A stretch of 6,291 nucleotides of DNA from Chloroflexota bacterium (GCA_021801545.1 JAJYXX010000440.1:1-6291); one strand, 5' to 3'; shown: positions 1 to 5,144, counted from the stretch's first letter. Translations and numbers: made by a program. The notes: generated by a model not told the origin, from the letters alone.

Positions 1-2
1 CG

Positions 3-1001
3 GCCTCGTTCGCGCTCTGGCGGGGCGACCTGACCGATGCCCGGCGCGCGGCCGAGCGCGGCTGGGAGCGCGTTCGCGAAACCGAGGACTGGAGCCTGAT
101 GGCGAAGATGGCGGCGACGGCGCTCGAGGTAGACGCCGAGATCGCACTCGCTGCCCGGGAGCGGCGGGAGATCGCCACGATCGCGGCCGCCCGGGCACAC
201 GCGGCAGAGGTCCTCGCGGCGGCCCGGGCCGCGGTCACCGCTGCCGGTGTGCCGGCCTCGTTCGGCTCCCGGCGTGGGGCGGAAGCGATGCTCGCCACCG
301 CGGCCGCCAGTCGTGCCCGGCTGGACGGACGGACCGATGCCGCGACGTGGGCTGCGGTCGCCGACGACTGGGCGGCGGTCGGGGACCGCTACCAGGTCGC
401 CCGGGCCCGCTGGCGCGAGGCCGAGGCGTTCCTGGCGGCCGGTGACGACGCGCGCGCGGCACGTCGGCTGGCGCGCCGGCCGCTTCTCGAGGCGGCCCGA
501 ATCGCTGCCGAGCTGGGGGCCGGACCATTCCTCCGCGAGCTCACCGAGCTGGCCGGCCGGGCGCTCATCACGCTCCCGGGGCCGCCGGCGGCGACCGGCT
601 CGTGGGTCGCCGCCGGACCGGGCGCGGGAGCCGCACCGGTCGCCGCCGCCGCACCGGGCGGTCAGCGGTCGGATCGCCGACTGTCGGATCGCCGGCTGTC
701 GGACGGCCGGGCGCCGATCGCCGGGCAGGCCGGCCCACCGTCCGATCTCGTGCGCGGGTTCATCGGCGAGCCACCGCCGAAGCGGACCGACACGTTCGGT
801 CTCTCTCCCCGCGAGAAGGAGGTCTTGGCGCTCATCACCCAGGGCCGCACGAACCGTGAGATCGGGGCGCGCCTGTTCATCACCGATCGGACGGCCGCCG
901 TCCACGTCAGACGGATTCTCGGCAAGCTCGGGGTGTCCGGCCGGGTCGAGGCGGCCACGGTCGCGATCCGCCTCGGTCTCACCGACCGCCAATCGCGCTG
1001 A
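3..1001 (+). CDS. LuxR-family transcriptional regulator, C-terminal part (5' end outside window)
   Basis: The reading frame is open from base 3 to the TGA at 999-1001, giving 332 visible residues, so the true start lies left of the window. The first in-frame ATG, at 99, is internal: the codons before it read in the same Ala/Arg-rich helical style (ASFALWRGDLTDARRAAERG). Residues 1 to about 190 look like alpha-helical, TPR-like repeats rich in Ala, Arg and Trp. Residues about 195-265 are a low-complexity Gly/Ala/Pro/Arg linker containing an SDRRL repeat. Residues about 267-325 form a LuxR-type helix-turn-helix, with LSPREKEVLALI, TNREIGARLFITDRTAAVHV and ILGKLGVSGRVEAATVA matching the family pattern. 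By family knowledge, such proteins are cytoplasmic DNA-binding regulators, often large with an N-terminal ATPase or sensor part; that part is not visible here. Target genes and signal are unknown. The DNA-binding domain call is strong; the wider architecture is inferred. Confidence 0.88.
   Translation, partial: ASFALWRGDLTDARRAAERGWERVRETEDWSLMAKMAATALEVDAEIALAARERREIATIAAARAHAAEVLAAARAAVTAAGVPASFGSRRGAEAMLATAAASRARLDGRTDAATWAAVADDWAAVGDRYQVARARWREAEAFLAAGDDARAARRLARRPLLEAARIAAELGAGPFLRELTELAGRALITLPGPPAATGSWVAAGPGAGAAPVAAAAPGGQRSDRRLSDRRLSDGRAPIAGQAGPPSDLVRGFIGEPPPKRTDTFGLSPREKEVLALITQGRTNREIGARLFITDRTAAVHVRRILGKLGVSGRVEAATVAIRLGLTDRQSR
668..712 (+). repeat. 15-nt tandem repeat in the LuxR linker (about 3 copies)
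   Basis: Units 668-682 and 683-697 differ at one base, and 698-712 is a diverged third copy. The unit length is a multiple of three, so the frame is kept and the protein reads SDRRL, SDRRL, SDGR. It lies in the linker ahead of the helix-turn-helix, where length change would be tolerated. Confidence 0.8.
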
Positions 1002-1071
1002 GCCAGCCTCGACCGTTGGCCCCGTCGCGCTGAGCCTCGACCGTTGGCCCCGTCGCGCTGAGCCAGCCTCG
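993..1071. repeat. Direct repeat spanning the LuxR stop codon
   Basis: A 32-base unit (993-1024, beginning TCGCGCTGAGCCAGCCTCGA) is followed by a 28-base copy lacking four bases (1025-1052), then by the first 19 bases of a third copy (1053-1071). The TGA stop of the LuxR gene is inside the first unit, so the array was built from the gene's 3' end outward. The later copies lie downstream of the stop and are not translated in that frame. Confidence 0.85.
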
Positions 1072-1091
1072 GCGGCGCCGGAATTCCTCAT

Positions 1092-1112
1092 CCACCGGGC
1101 GGGGCCCGGTGG
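1092..1112. terminator. GC-rich hairpin downstream of the LuxR gene, possible terminator
   Basis: Bases 1092-1100 (CCACCGGGC) pair perfectly with 1104-1112 (GCCCGGTGG) around a GGG loop, giving a 9-bp stem. It lies 90 bases after the LuxR stop. No T-tract follows, so it is not a classical intrinsic terminator. Termination or 3'-end protection is only a guess from position. Confidence 0.35.
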
Positions 1113-1134
1113 GACGTCGCCCGACAGCACGAGA

Positions 1135-1157
1135 CCCGGACGGGAGGATCGTCCGGG
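1135..1157. other. Second GC-rich hairpin in the intergenic region
   Basis: Bases 1135-1142 (CCCGGACG) pair with 1150-1157 (CGTCCGGG) around a 7-base loop. It follows the hairpin at 1092-1112 by 22 bases. No T-tract is present. Role unknown; GC-rich DNA yields such stems by chance more often than AT-rich DNA does. Confidence 0.35.
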
Positions 1158-1330
1158 CCTCGAGTCGGTTGACGACCGCCACGCGATGGGCACGCGTCGC
1201 GGCGTCTGAACTGTGAGCTGGCCCGACCAGCGGAAGCCAACCGTATCCCTCGTTCGACCTATCGGCAACCCGACGATCGTACTGGCCGGGACGATTGTGG
1301 ATGGCCCGAAGGTACCCCTCGGTTGGCCCG

Positions 1331-1412
1331 CAGCATGCCCCCGCTCCCGCAGCATGCCCCCGCTCCCGCAGCATGCCCCCGCTCCCGCAGCATGCCCCCG
1401 CTCCCGCAGCAT
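1331..1412. repeat. 19-bp tandem repeat, four perfect copies plus 6 bases
   Basis: The unit CAGCATGCCCCCGCTCCCG occurs head to tail at 1331-1349, 1350-1368, 1369-1387 and 1388-1406, followed by CAGCAT at 1407-1412. All four full copies are identical, which suggests recent expansion or active homogenisation. Each unit contains the 6-bp palindrome GCATGC. The 19-base period rotates through all reading frames, which argues against coding. There are no spacers between units. Confidence 0.97.
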
Positions 1413-1519
1413 CAGAAGGGCTACCGAACGCGTTTTCGGTGATCCACGGGCGCTGGCCGCCCGCGGCCCGACCTCTCGGAGTCTCGACCTCGTCGTCGGC
1501 AGCATCAGAAGGGCTACCG
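1406..1519. repeat. Dispersed 21-bp direct repeat pair
   Basis: The 21 bases at 1406-1426 recur exactly at 1499-1519; the shared core is AGCATCAGAAGGGCTACCG. The copies are 93 bases apart. The first copy begins inside the last partial unit of the 19-bp array (shared GCAGCAT), so the array appears to have grown from, or into, one copy of this element. Confidence 0.92.
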
Positions 1520-1590
1520 CTGACCGGATCCCAGCCCCGGGAAAGCTGCGACTCGCTCATTCGCCGGGTCCGTGAGCACCAAGCCCGCCC

Positions 1591-1687
1591 GGTAATCCTT
1601 CTCGTGCTACGACGGCCCGTGCTACGACGCCTGTTCCGACGCCTGCCAATCCGGCGCCGACGGTAACCCTTCTCGTGCTACGACGGC
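1591..1687. repeat. Dispersed 26-bp direct repeat pair with a third partial copy
   Basis: Bases 1591-1616 and 1662-1687 match at 25 of 26 positions (GGTAAT versus GGTAAC at the start, then CCTTCTCGTGCTACGACGGC). A shorter copy, CGTGCTACGACG, occurs between them at 1618-1629. A 9-base motif, CGACGCCTG, is also duplicated at 1625-1633 and 1637-1645. The pattern suggests nested duplication. Confidence 0.88.
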
Positions 1688-1705
1688 TCGGAGTGGCAGT
1701 CGGAG

Positions 1706-1756
1706 CCGGCCCGGAGCCGATACCGGCCCGGAGCCGATACCAGCCCGGAAGCCGGC
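1706..1756. repeat. 17-bp tandem repeat, two perfect copies and one diverged
   Basis: The unit CCGGCCCGGAGCCGATA occurs at 1706-1722 and 1723-1739, and a diverged copy follows at 1740-1756. A perfect 12-bp palindrome, GCCGGCGCCGGC, overlaps the end at 1751-1762. This array lies just upstream of the presumed promoter region of the cupredoxin gene. Confidence 0.85.
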
Positions 1757-1782
1757 GCCGGCACCGAGCTCCCGTCCGTGAA

Positions 1783-1811
1783 CGACCTGTTCGGGAATTT
1801 ACGGCTAAACT
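1783..1811 (+). promoter_or_regulatory. Possible promoter region of the cupredoxin gene
   Basis: The most AT-rich spot in the intergenic stretch is at about 1789-1811 (GTTCGGGAATTTACGGCTAAACT). TAAACT at 1806-1811 resembles a -10 box and lies 85 bases before the start codon. No good -35 hexamer is seen at the usual distance. This is a weak suggestion based on composition and position only. Confidence 0.22.
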
Positions 1812-1878
1812 CGGTGGTCGTGTCCGACCCGGGGACCCGTCCCGGCTTTGCTGGACCCGAACCCCATCGATCCACCGC

Positions 1879-1885
1879 GGAAAGG
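1879..1885 (+). promoter_or_regulatory. Ribosome-binding site of the cupredoxin gene
   Basis: GGAAAGG lies 11 bases before ATG 1897 and supports that start over upstream in-frame alternatives. Confidence 0.6.
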
Positions 1886-1896
1886 CTCATCGGCTC

Positions 1897-2418
1897 ATGC
1901 GCATCGCACGATTCCTCGCTCTGCCGGCCCTGGTCGCCGGCCTCGCCGTCCTCCTCGCCGCCTGCTCCGGCAGCACCGCCGGCCCCGGCTGGACGTACGC
2001 CCCACCACCGCCGGCCACGGCCGCTCCCGCCCCGGCCTCGTCGGCCGCCCCGTCGGCCGCCCCGTCGGTCGCCCCGTCGGTCGCACCATCGGCGGCGTCA
2101 CCAGGTGAGTCCCCGGCCACTTCGTCGGCCCAGCCGTCGGGTGTCGTGTTCAAGCTCGTTGCCCAGAACATCCAGTTCGACCAGTCTTCGCTCGAGGCGC
2201 CGGCGAACCAGCCGCTCACGATCGAGTTCAGCAACCAGGACGCTGGCGTGCCCCACAACGTCGCGATCAAGGATGCGATGGGGATGGAGGTCTTCAAGGG
2301 CGAGATCTTCAACGGCGTCGACACGCGGCAGTACCAGGTCCCGGCGCCGCCGGTGGGCAGCTACGCGTTCGTGTGCACGGTCCACCCGAACATGACCGGC
2401 ACCCTCACCGTCAAGTAG
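1897..2418 (+). CDS. Secreted lipoprotein with a cupredoxin (type 1 copper) domain
   Basis: The product is 173 residues. ATG 1897 is chosen because it places a lipoprotein signal at the N-terminus: Arg at 2 and 5, a hydrophobic stretch at about 6-20, and lipobox LAAC with the lipidated Cys at 23. A GGAAAGG ribosome-binding site lies 11 bases upstream. The same frame is open back to 1675, but that extension would bury the signal. Residues about 24-83 are a Pro/Ala/Ser linker with SAAP/SVAP repeats. The rest is a small beta-sandwich cupredoxin with candidate copper ligands His120 (VPHNVAI), Cys160, His163 and Met166 (CTVHPNM). The Cys-x2-His-x2-Met ligand loop has amicyanin-like short spacing. 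By family knowledge it is an electron carrier or copper protein held on the outer face of the membrane. Its redox partner is not visible in the window. Confidence 0.9.
   Translation: MRIARFLALPALVAGLAVLLAACSGSTAGPGWTYAPPPPATAAPAPASSAAPSAAPSVAPSVAPSAASPGESPATSSAQPSGVVFKLVAQNIQFDQSSLEAPANQPLTIEFSNQDAGVPHNVAIKDAMGMEVFKGEIFNGVDTRQYQVPAPPVGSYAFVCTVHPNMTGTLTVK
2041..2088 (+). repeat. 12-nt in-frame tandem repeat in the cupredoxin linker
   Basis: Four units of 12 bases, 2041-2052, 2053-2064, 2065-2076 and 2077-2088, follow the pattern TCGGCCGCCCCG with one to three changes. They encode SAAP, SAAP, SVAP, SVAP (residues 49-64). The repeat lengthens the flexible tether between the lipid anchor and the copper domain. 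Confidence 0.9.
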
Positions 2419-2420
2419 GC

Positions 2421-2438
2421 GCGATCCGGCCGGATCGC
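2421..2438. terminator. Perfect 18-bp palindrome after the cupredoxin stop codon
   Basis: GCGATCCGG (2421-2429) is followed directly by its exact reverse complement CCGGATCGC (2430-2438), starting 3 bases after the TAG stop at 2416-2418. As RNA it could fold into a strong stem with a small loop; as DNA it could be a dimeric protein-binding site. No T-tract follows. Its place between two same-strand genes suggests a terminator or processing element, or an operator for the downstream gene. The choice is open. Confidence 0.5.
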
Positions 2439-2464
2439 ACGACGGCGGAGCCCCGGCCAGCCGA

Positions 2465-2470
2465 GGGAGG
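2465..2470 (+). promoter_or_regulatory. Ribosome-binding site of the AlaX-like gene
   Basis: The purine-rich sequence GGGAGG sits 6 bases before ATG 2477 and supports that start codon. Confidence 0.7.
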
Positions 2471-2476
2471 TCGCCG

Positions 2477-3337
2477 ATGAGCGACAACATCTGCTACCGC
2501 GACGCCTACGCCCGCTCGGTCGAGGCGGTCGTGGTCGCCCTCGAACCGGGCGCCGGTGAGGCCGGCGAACCCGGCGCCGCCCGCATCTCGGGTGCACCCG
2601 GTGAACCCCGCGCTCTTGGTGCACCCGGCGTTCCGGGCGCACCCGGGCAGGGCGGCCAGCCAGGCCCCCTGGGCCCCGCCGTCGTCCTCGACCGGACGGT
2701 CTTCTACCCGGGCGGCGGCGGCCAACCGGCCGATCGCGGCGTCCTGCGGGCGTCGGACGGGCGGACCTGGACGGTGGTCGGAGTGCGGAAGTCGGGTGAC
2801 GACATCGTCCACCTGCTCGAGCCGCCCACCACCGGGACTGCGCTCCCCGTGGTCGGCGAGCGCGTCACGGTCGAGATCGACTGGGAGCGGCGCCACGCGC
2901 TGATGCGGACGCATACCGCCCTCCACGCCCTGTGCGGAGTCGTCTGGCGGGACTACCGGGCGCAGGTGACCGGCGGCAATATGGAGCCGGGCGCCGGCAG
3001 GATGGACTTCGAGTTCGAGCGGATGAGCGGCGAGCTCGTCGGCGAGATCGAGGCGAAGGTGAACGCCGAGCTGGCAGCCGGGCGCGACGTCCGGGTGGCG
3101 ATCCTCCCCCGCGCCAAGGCGTTCGCGATCCCCGATCTGATCCGGACGAAGATCAACCTCCTCCCCGAGGGGATCGAGACGATCCGCACGATCGAGATCG
3201 TCGGGCTCGACCTCCAGGCCGACGGCGGGACGCACGTCGCGAACACGCGCGAGGTCGGCTCGATCCGGGTGACCGGCTACGAGTCGAAGGGCCGGCTCAA
3301 CAAGCGGATCCGGATCGAGCTCGTCGACCCGGCCTGA
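2477..3337 (+). CDS. alaX: Alanyl-tRNA editing protein, AlaX family
   Basis: The 286-residue product matches freestanding homologues of the alanyl-tRNA synthetase editing domain, which hydrolyse Ser (or Gly) wrongly attached to tRNA-Ala in the cytoplasm. Visible landmarks are the N-terminal strand (ICYRDAYARSVEAVVVAL), DRTVFYPGGGGQPADRG at 72-88, the zinc motif HTALH (His146, His150), and GLDLQADGGTHVANTREVG at 243-261 with His253. The position just before GGTH, often Cys in the family and the fourth metal ligand, is Asp249 here. The protein ends soon after the second metal motif, as in medium-length AlaX proteins, without the long C-terminal extension. Residues 27-68 are a Gly-X-Y low-complexity insert between the first strand and the VVLDRT strand; without it the length would be about 244. 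The gene lies 58 bases after the cupredoxin stop and may or may not be co-transcribed. The family call is firm; substrate specificity is not. Confidence 0.9.
   Translation: MSDNICYRDAYARSVEAVVVALEPGAGEAGEPGAARISGAPGEPRALGAPGVPGAPGQGGQPGPLGPAVVLDRTVFYPGGGGQPADRGVLRASDGRTWTVVGVRKSGDDIVHLLEPPTTGTALPVVGERVTVEIDWERRHALMRTHTALHALCGVVWRDYRAQVTGGNMEPGAGRMDFEFERMSGELVGEIEAKVNAELAAGRDVRVAILPRAKAFAIPDLIRTKINLLPEGIETIRTIEIVGLDLQADGGTHVANTREVGSIRVTGYESKGRLNKRIRIELVDPA
2555..2680 (+). repeat. Collagen-like Gly-X-Y insert in the AlaX-like protein
   Basis: Residues 27-68 form 14 consecutive triplets, 12 of which begin with Gly (for example GAPGEPRALGAPGVPGAPGQ); the two exceptions are RIS and RAL. Pro often fills the third position. 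The DNA motif GGTGCACCCGG occurs at 2591-2601 and 2618-2628, with a one-base variant at 2636-2646, spaced by multiples of 9 bases, so in-frame duplication is the likely origin. Confidence 0.88.
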
Positions 3338-3349
3338 CCGGTCCGGACG
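3338..3349. other. 12-base gap between convergent stop codons
   Basis: The AlaX-like gene (+) and pntB (-) end 12 bases apart. The junction contains two overlapping 8-bp palindromes, GACCGGTC (3336-3343) and GTCCGGAC (3341-3348). There is no room for a long terminator outside the coding regions, so transcripts of the two units probably overlap at their 3' ends. That last point is inference. Confidence 0.5.
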
Positions 3350-4792
3350 TCAGACCTGCTTCACCGCCGCGATCAGGGCCGCCAGACCCTCCTTCGCGTC
3401 GGCGAAGAGCATGCCCGTCTTCGGGTTCGTGTACAGCTCGTTGTCGATGCCCGCGTAGCCCCGGCCCATCGAGCGCTTGATGACGATGATCGACTTCGCC
3501 TTGTCGACGTCGAGGATCGGCATCCCCGAGATCGGTGTCCCGGGCCGGCGGGCGGCCGGGTTCGTGACGTCGTTGGCGCCGACGACGAGCGCCACGTCGC
3601 AGCGCTCGAACTCGGGGTTGATCTCCTCCATCTCCTTGAGCTGGGGATAGGGGACGTTCGCCTCGGCGAGCAGGACGTTCATGTGGCCCGGCATCCGGCC
3701 CGCGACCGGGTGGATCGCGTACTTCACGTCGACGCCCCGGCTCTCGAGCAGCTCCGCCAGCTCGCGGACGGCGTGCTGGGCCTGGGCGACTGCGAGGCCG
3801 TAGCCGGGGACGACGATGACCGAGCTCGCGTAGGCGAGCTGGATCCCGGCGTCGTCGGCGGAGATCTCGCGGACCGTGCCACCCACGCCCGCGACCGCCC
3901 CGACCACCCCTTCGCCGCCGCCGAAACCGCCGGCGATGATGTTGACGAGCGAGCGGTTCATCGCGTCGGCCATGAGCTTGGTGAGGATGCCGCCCGCGGC
4001 CCCGACGAGCGCGCCGGAGATGATGAGGACCGGGTTGCTGATCACGAAGCCGGCCATCGCCGCCGCGGTCCCGGTGAACGAGTTGAGCAGGCTGATGACG
4101 ACCGGCATGTCCGCCCCGCCGATCGGCAGGACCATCGTGATCCCGAACAGCAGGCCGGCGGCGATGATCGCGAACAGGACGACCGTCTTGACCGTCGTGT
4201 CGAAGCTGAGCGCCCCGCCGGCCCCCAGGACGAGGGCGAGGAAACCGCCGAGCGCGACGAGCGCGAAGAGCGAGGTCAGGATCCGGCCGCCGGGCACGAT
4301 GATCGGCTTGCCGGCGATCAGGCCCTGGAGCTTGCCCGAGGCGATCAGCGAGCCGCTGAACGTGATGCAGCCGATGACGACACCGAGCACGACGAAGATC
4401 GAGGTCGTGACGTTCTCCTCGGGCGTGCCGACGACCTTGAGGTAGTCGTCGATCGCGACGAGTGCCGCCGCCCCACCGCCGACCGCGTTGAAGAGCGAGA
4501 CGAGCTGGGGCATCGCGGTCATCTTCACGGTCCGGGCCATGTAGAGGCCCAGGCCGCCGCCGATCGCGAAGCCGATGACGATGATCACCCAGGCGGTCGC
4601 GTTCAGTCCGCCCTCCCGGGTGACGAGGTAGAGGAGCGTCGTGGCGACGGCGAGCGTCATGCCGCCGGCGCTCAGCCGGTTCCCGTCACGGGCGGTCGCG
4701 GGCGAGTTCATCTGGTGCAGCCCGATGACGAACGCCGCGGCGCCCGCCAGCCAGGCGAGGAAGACGATGGCGTAGATCCACTCCTGTGACAT
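3350..4792 (-). CDS. pntB: NAD(P) transhydrogenase subunit beta
   Basis: The 480-residue product is the membrane subunit (domain II part) plus NADP(H)-binding domain III of proton-translocating transhydrogenase, which couples hydride transfer from NADH to NADP+ to proton inflow. Residues 1 to about 300 contain many hydrophobic helices. Residues about 322-480 form domain III, with VPGYGLAVAQAQH (328-340), HPVAGRMPGHMNVLLAEANV (361-380), GANDVTNPAA (405-414) and KRSMGRGYAG (439-448), all canonical NADP-site motifs. At the place where E. coli PntB has the membrane His91 (MTEMPELVAILH), this protein has Asn102 (MTAMPQLVSLFN). Length is close to the family norm. The start at 4792 is preceded by GAGGAG 10 bases upstream. 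It is the last gene of the operon, 16 bases after pntAB. Confidence 0.97.
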   Translation of the reverse strand: MSQEWIYAIVFLAWLAGAAAFVIGLHQMNSPATARDGNRLSAGGMTLAVATTLLYLVTREGGLNATAWVIIVIGFAIGGGLGLYMARTVKMTAMPQLVSLFNAVGGGAAALVAIDDYLKVVGTPEENVTTSIFVVLGVVIGCITFSGSLIASGKLQGLIAGKPIIVPGGRILTSLFALVALGGFLALVLGAGGALSFDTTVKTVVLFAIIAAGLLFGITMVLPIGGADMPVVISLLNSFTGTAAAMAGFVISNPVLIISGALVGAAGGILTKLMADAMNRSLVNIIAGGFGGGEGVVGAVAGVGGTVREISADDAGIQLAYASSVIVVPGYGLAVAQAQHAVRELAELLESRGVDVKYAIHPVAGRMPGHMNVLLAEANVPYPQLKEMEEINPEFERCDVALVVGANDVTNPAARRPGTPISGMPILDVDKAKSIIVIKRSMGRGYAGIDNELYTNPKTGMLFADAKEGLAALIAAVKQV

Positions 4793-4798
4793 TCGGCT

Positions 4799-4806
4799 GG
4801 CTCCTC
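4799..4806 (-). promoter_or_regulatory. Ribosome-binding site of pntB
   Basis: On the minus strand, GAGGAG lies between the pntAB stop and the pntB ATG at 4792, at a usable distance. It supports independent initiation at pntB. Confidence 0.65.
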
Positions 4807-4808
4807 GA

Positions 4809-5144
4809 TCAGGCGTTGCCCGAGGCGCTCGAGCGGCCCTCGGACCCGGCCTTCGCGGCCGCCGGCTTCTTCCTGAACATCTGCAGCATCCGGTCGGTGA
4901 CGACGTAGCCGCCGACGACGTTCGCGGCCCCGAACACCATCGCCACGAAGGCGAGCGCGTAGGAGAGCGGGCTGTCGGCCGAGGCGGCGATCAGCATCGC
5001 GCCGACGAGCACGATCCCGTGGATCGAGTTCGCGCCGGACATCAGCGGCGTGTGAAGGGTCGCCGGGACCTTGCTGATCACCTCGAACCCGACGAGGATC
5101 GCCAGGGCGAAGATCGCGAGCGAGGAGAGCAGTTCGGGGCTCAT
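4809..5144 (-). CDS. pntAB: NAD(P) transhydrogenase subunit alpha 2 (membrane part)
   Basis: The 111-residue protein has about three hydrophobic helices (roughly residues 8-24, 41-55 and 59-80) and a charged tail rich in Lys, Ala and Ser. The conserved stretch ISKVPATLHTPLMSGANSIH (23-42) is typical of the membrane part of transhydrogenase alpha. His42 sits at the end of this stretch; a membrane His in this region is implicated in proton transfer in the Thermus-type enzyme, which fits with the beta subunit having Asn at the E. coli His91 position. The ATG overlaps the pntAA stop (ATGA at 5141-5144), and GGAGGT lies 8 bases upstream, within pntAA, so translational coupling is likely. Separate alpha 1 and alpha 2 genes indicate the three-subunit form, unlike the fused alpha of E. 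coli. Confidence 0.95.
   Translation of the reverse strand: MSPELLSSLAIFALAILVGFEVISKVPATLHTPLMSGANSIHGIVLVGAMLIAASADSPLSYALAFVAMVFGAANVVGGYVVTDRMLQMFRKKPAAAKAGSEGRSSASGNA
5141..5144 (-). other. ATGA stop/start overlap between pntAA and pntAB
   Basis: On the minus strand, ATGA contains both the pntAB start (ATG) and the pntAA stop (TGA). A good ribosome-binding sequence (GGAGGT) sits just before it inside pntAA. Such overlaps typically give coupled translation and matched subunit levels. Confidence 0.9.

Larger units (their letters stand above)
1002..1896. other. 895-base intergenic region, repeat-rich, no convincing gene
   Basis: Open frames exist on both strands here, but their products are Arg/Pro/Ala-rich, match no family I recognise and run straight through short tandem repeats whose unit is not a multiple of three. 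No tRNA, rRNA or riboswitch fold is evident. The region holds two hairpins and several direct-repeat families, listed separately. Its right end, from about 1780, probably carries the promoter and leader of the cupredoxin gene. Whether the rest is decayed sequence, a structured RNA or only a repeat-prone spacer cannot be told from this window. Confidence 0.6.

Noticed and set aside
1201..1330. Possible tRNA-like segment around CGTTCGACC
   Set aside because: Only a loose T-loop resemblance. No matching acceptor stem, anticodon arm or CCA end could be found.
1331..1412. CRISPR array
   Set aside because: The 19-bp units are contiguous, with no spacers, and no cas genes are nearby.
979..1560. Minus-strand open frame of 193 codons across the LuxR 3' end and the repeats
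   Set aside because: It overlaps the LuxR coding end, its product is dominated by the 19-bp repeat read in rotating frames, and it resembles no family I know. High GC content produces long chance frames.
1213..1575. Plus-strand open frame of 120 codons in the intergenic gap
   Set aside because: The product is Pro/Arg/Ser-rich and largely generated by the 19-bp array. An overlapping frame is open as well. No ribosome-binding site or recognisable domain was seen.
1675..1896. N-terminal extension of the cupredoxin frame
   Set aside because: The frame is open, but this part encodes the intergenic repeats and would place 74 residues before a textbook lipoprotein signal peptide. ATG 1897 with its upstream GGAAAGG is preferred.
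2411..3235. Minus-strand open frame of 274 codons opposite the AlaX gene
   Set aside because: It is a shadow of a well-recognised gene, with composition typical of antisense frames in GC-rich DNA.
3683..4789. Plus-strand open frame of 368 codons opposite pntB
   Set aside because: The product is an Asp/Arg/Glu-rich shadow of a strongly conserved gene, with no domain.
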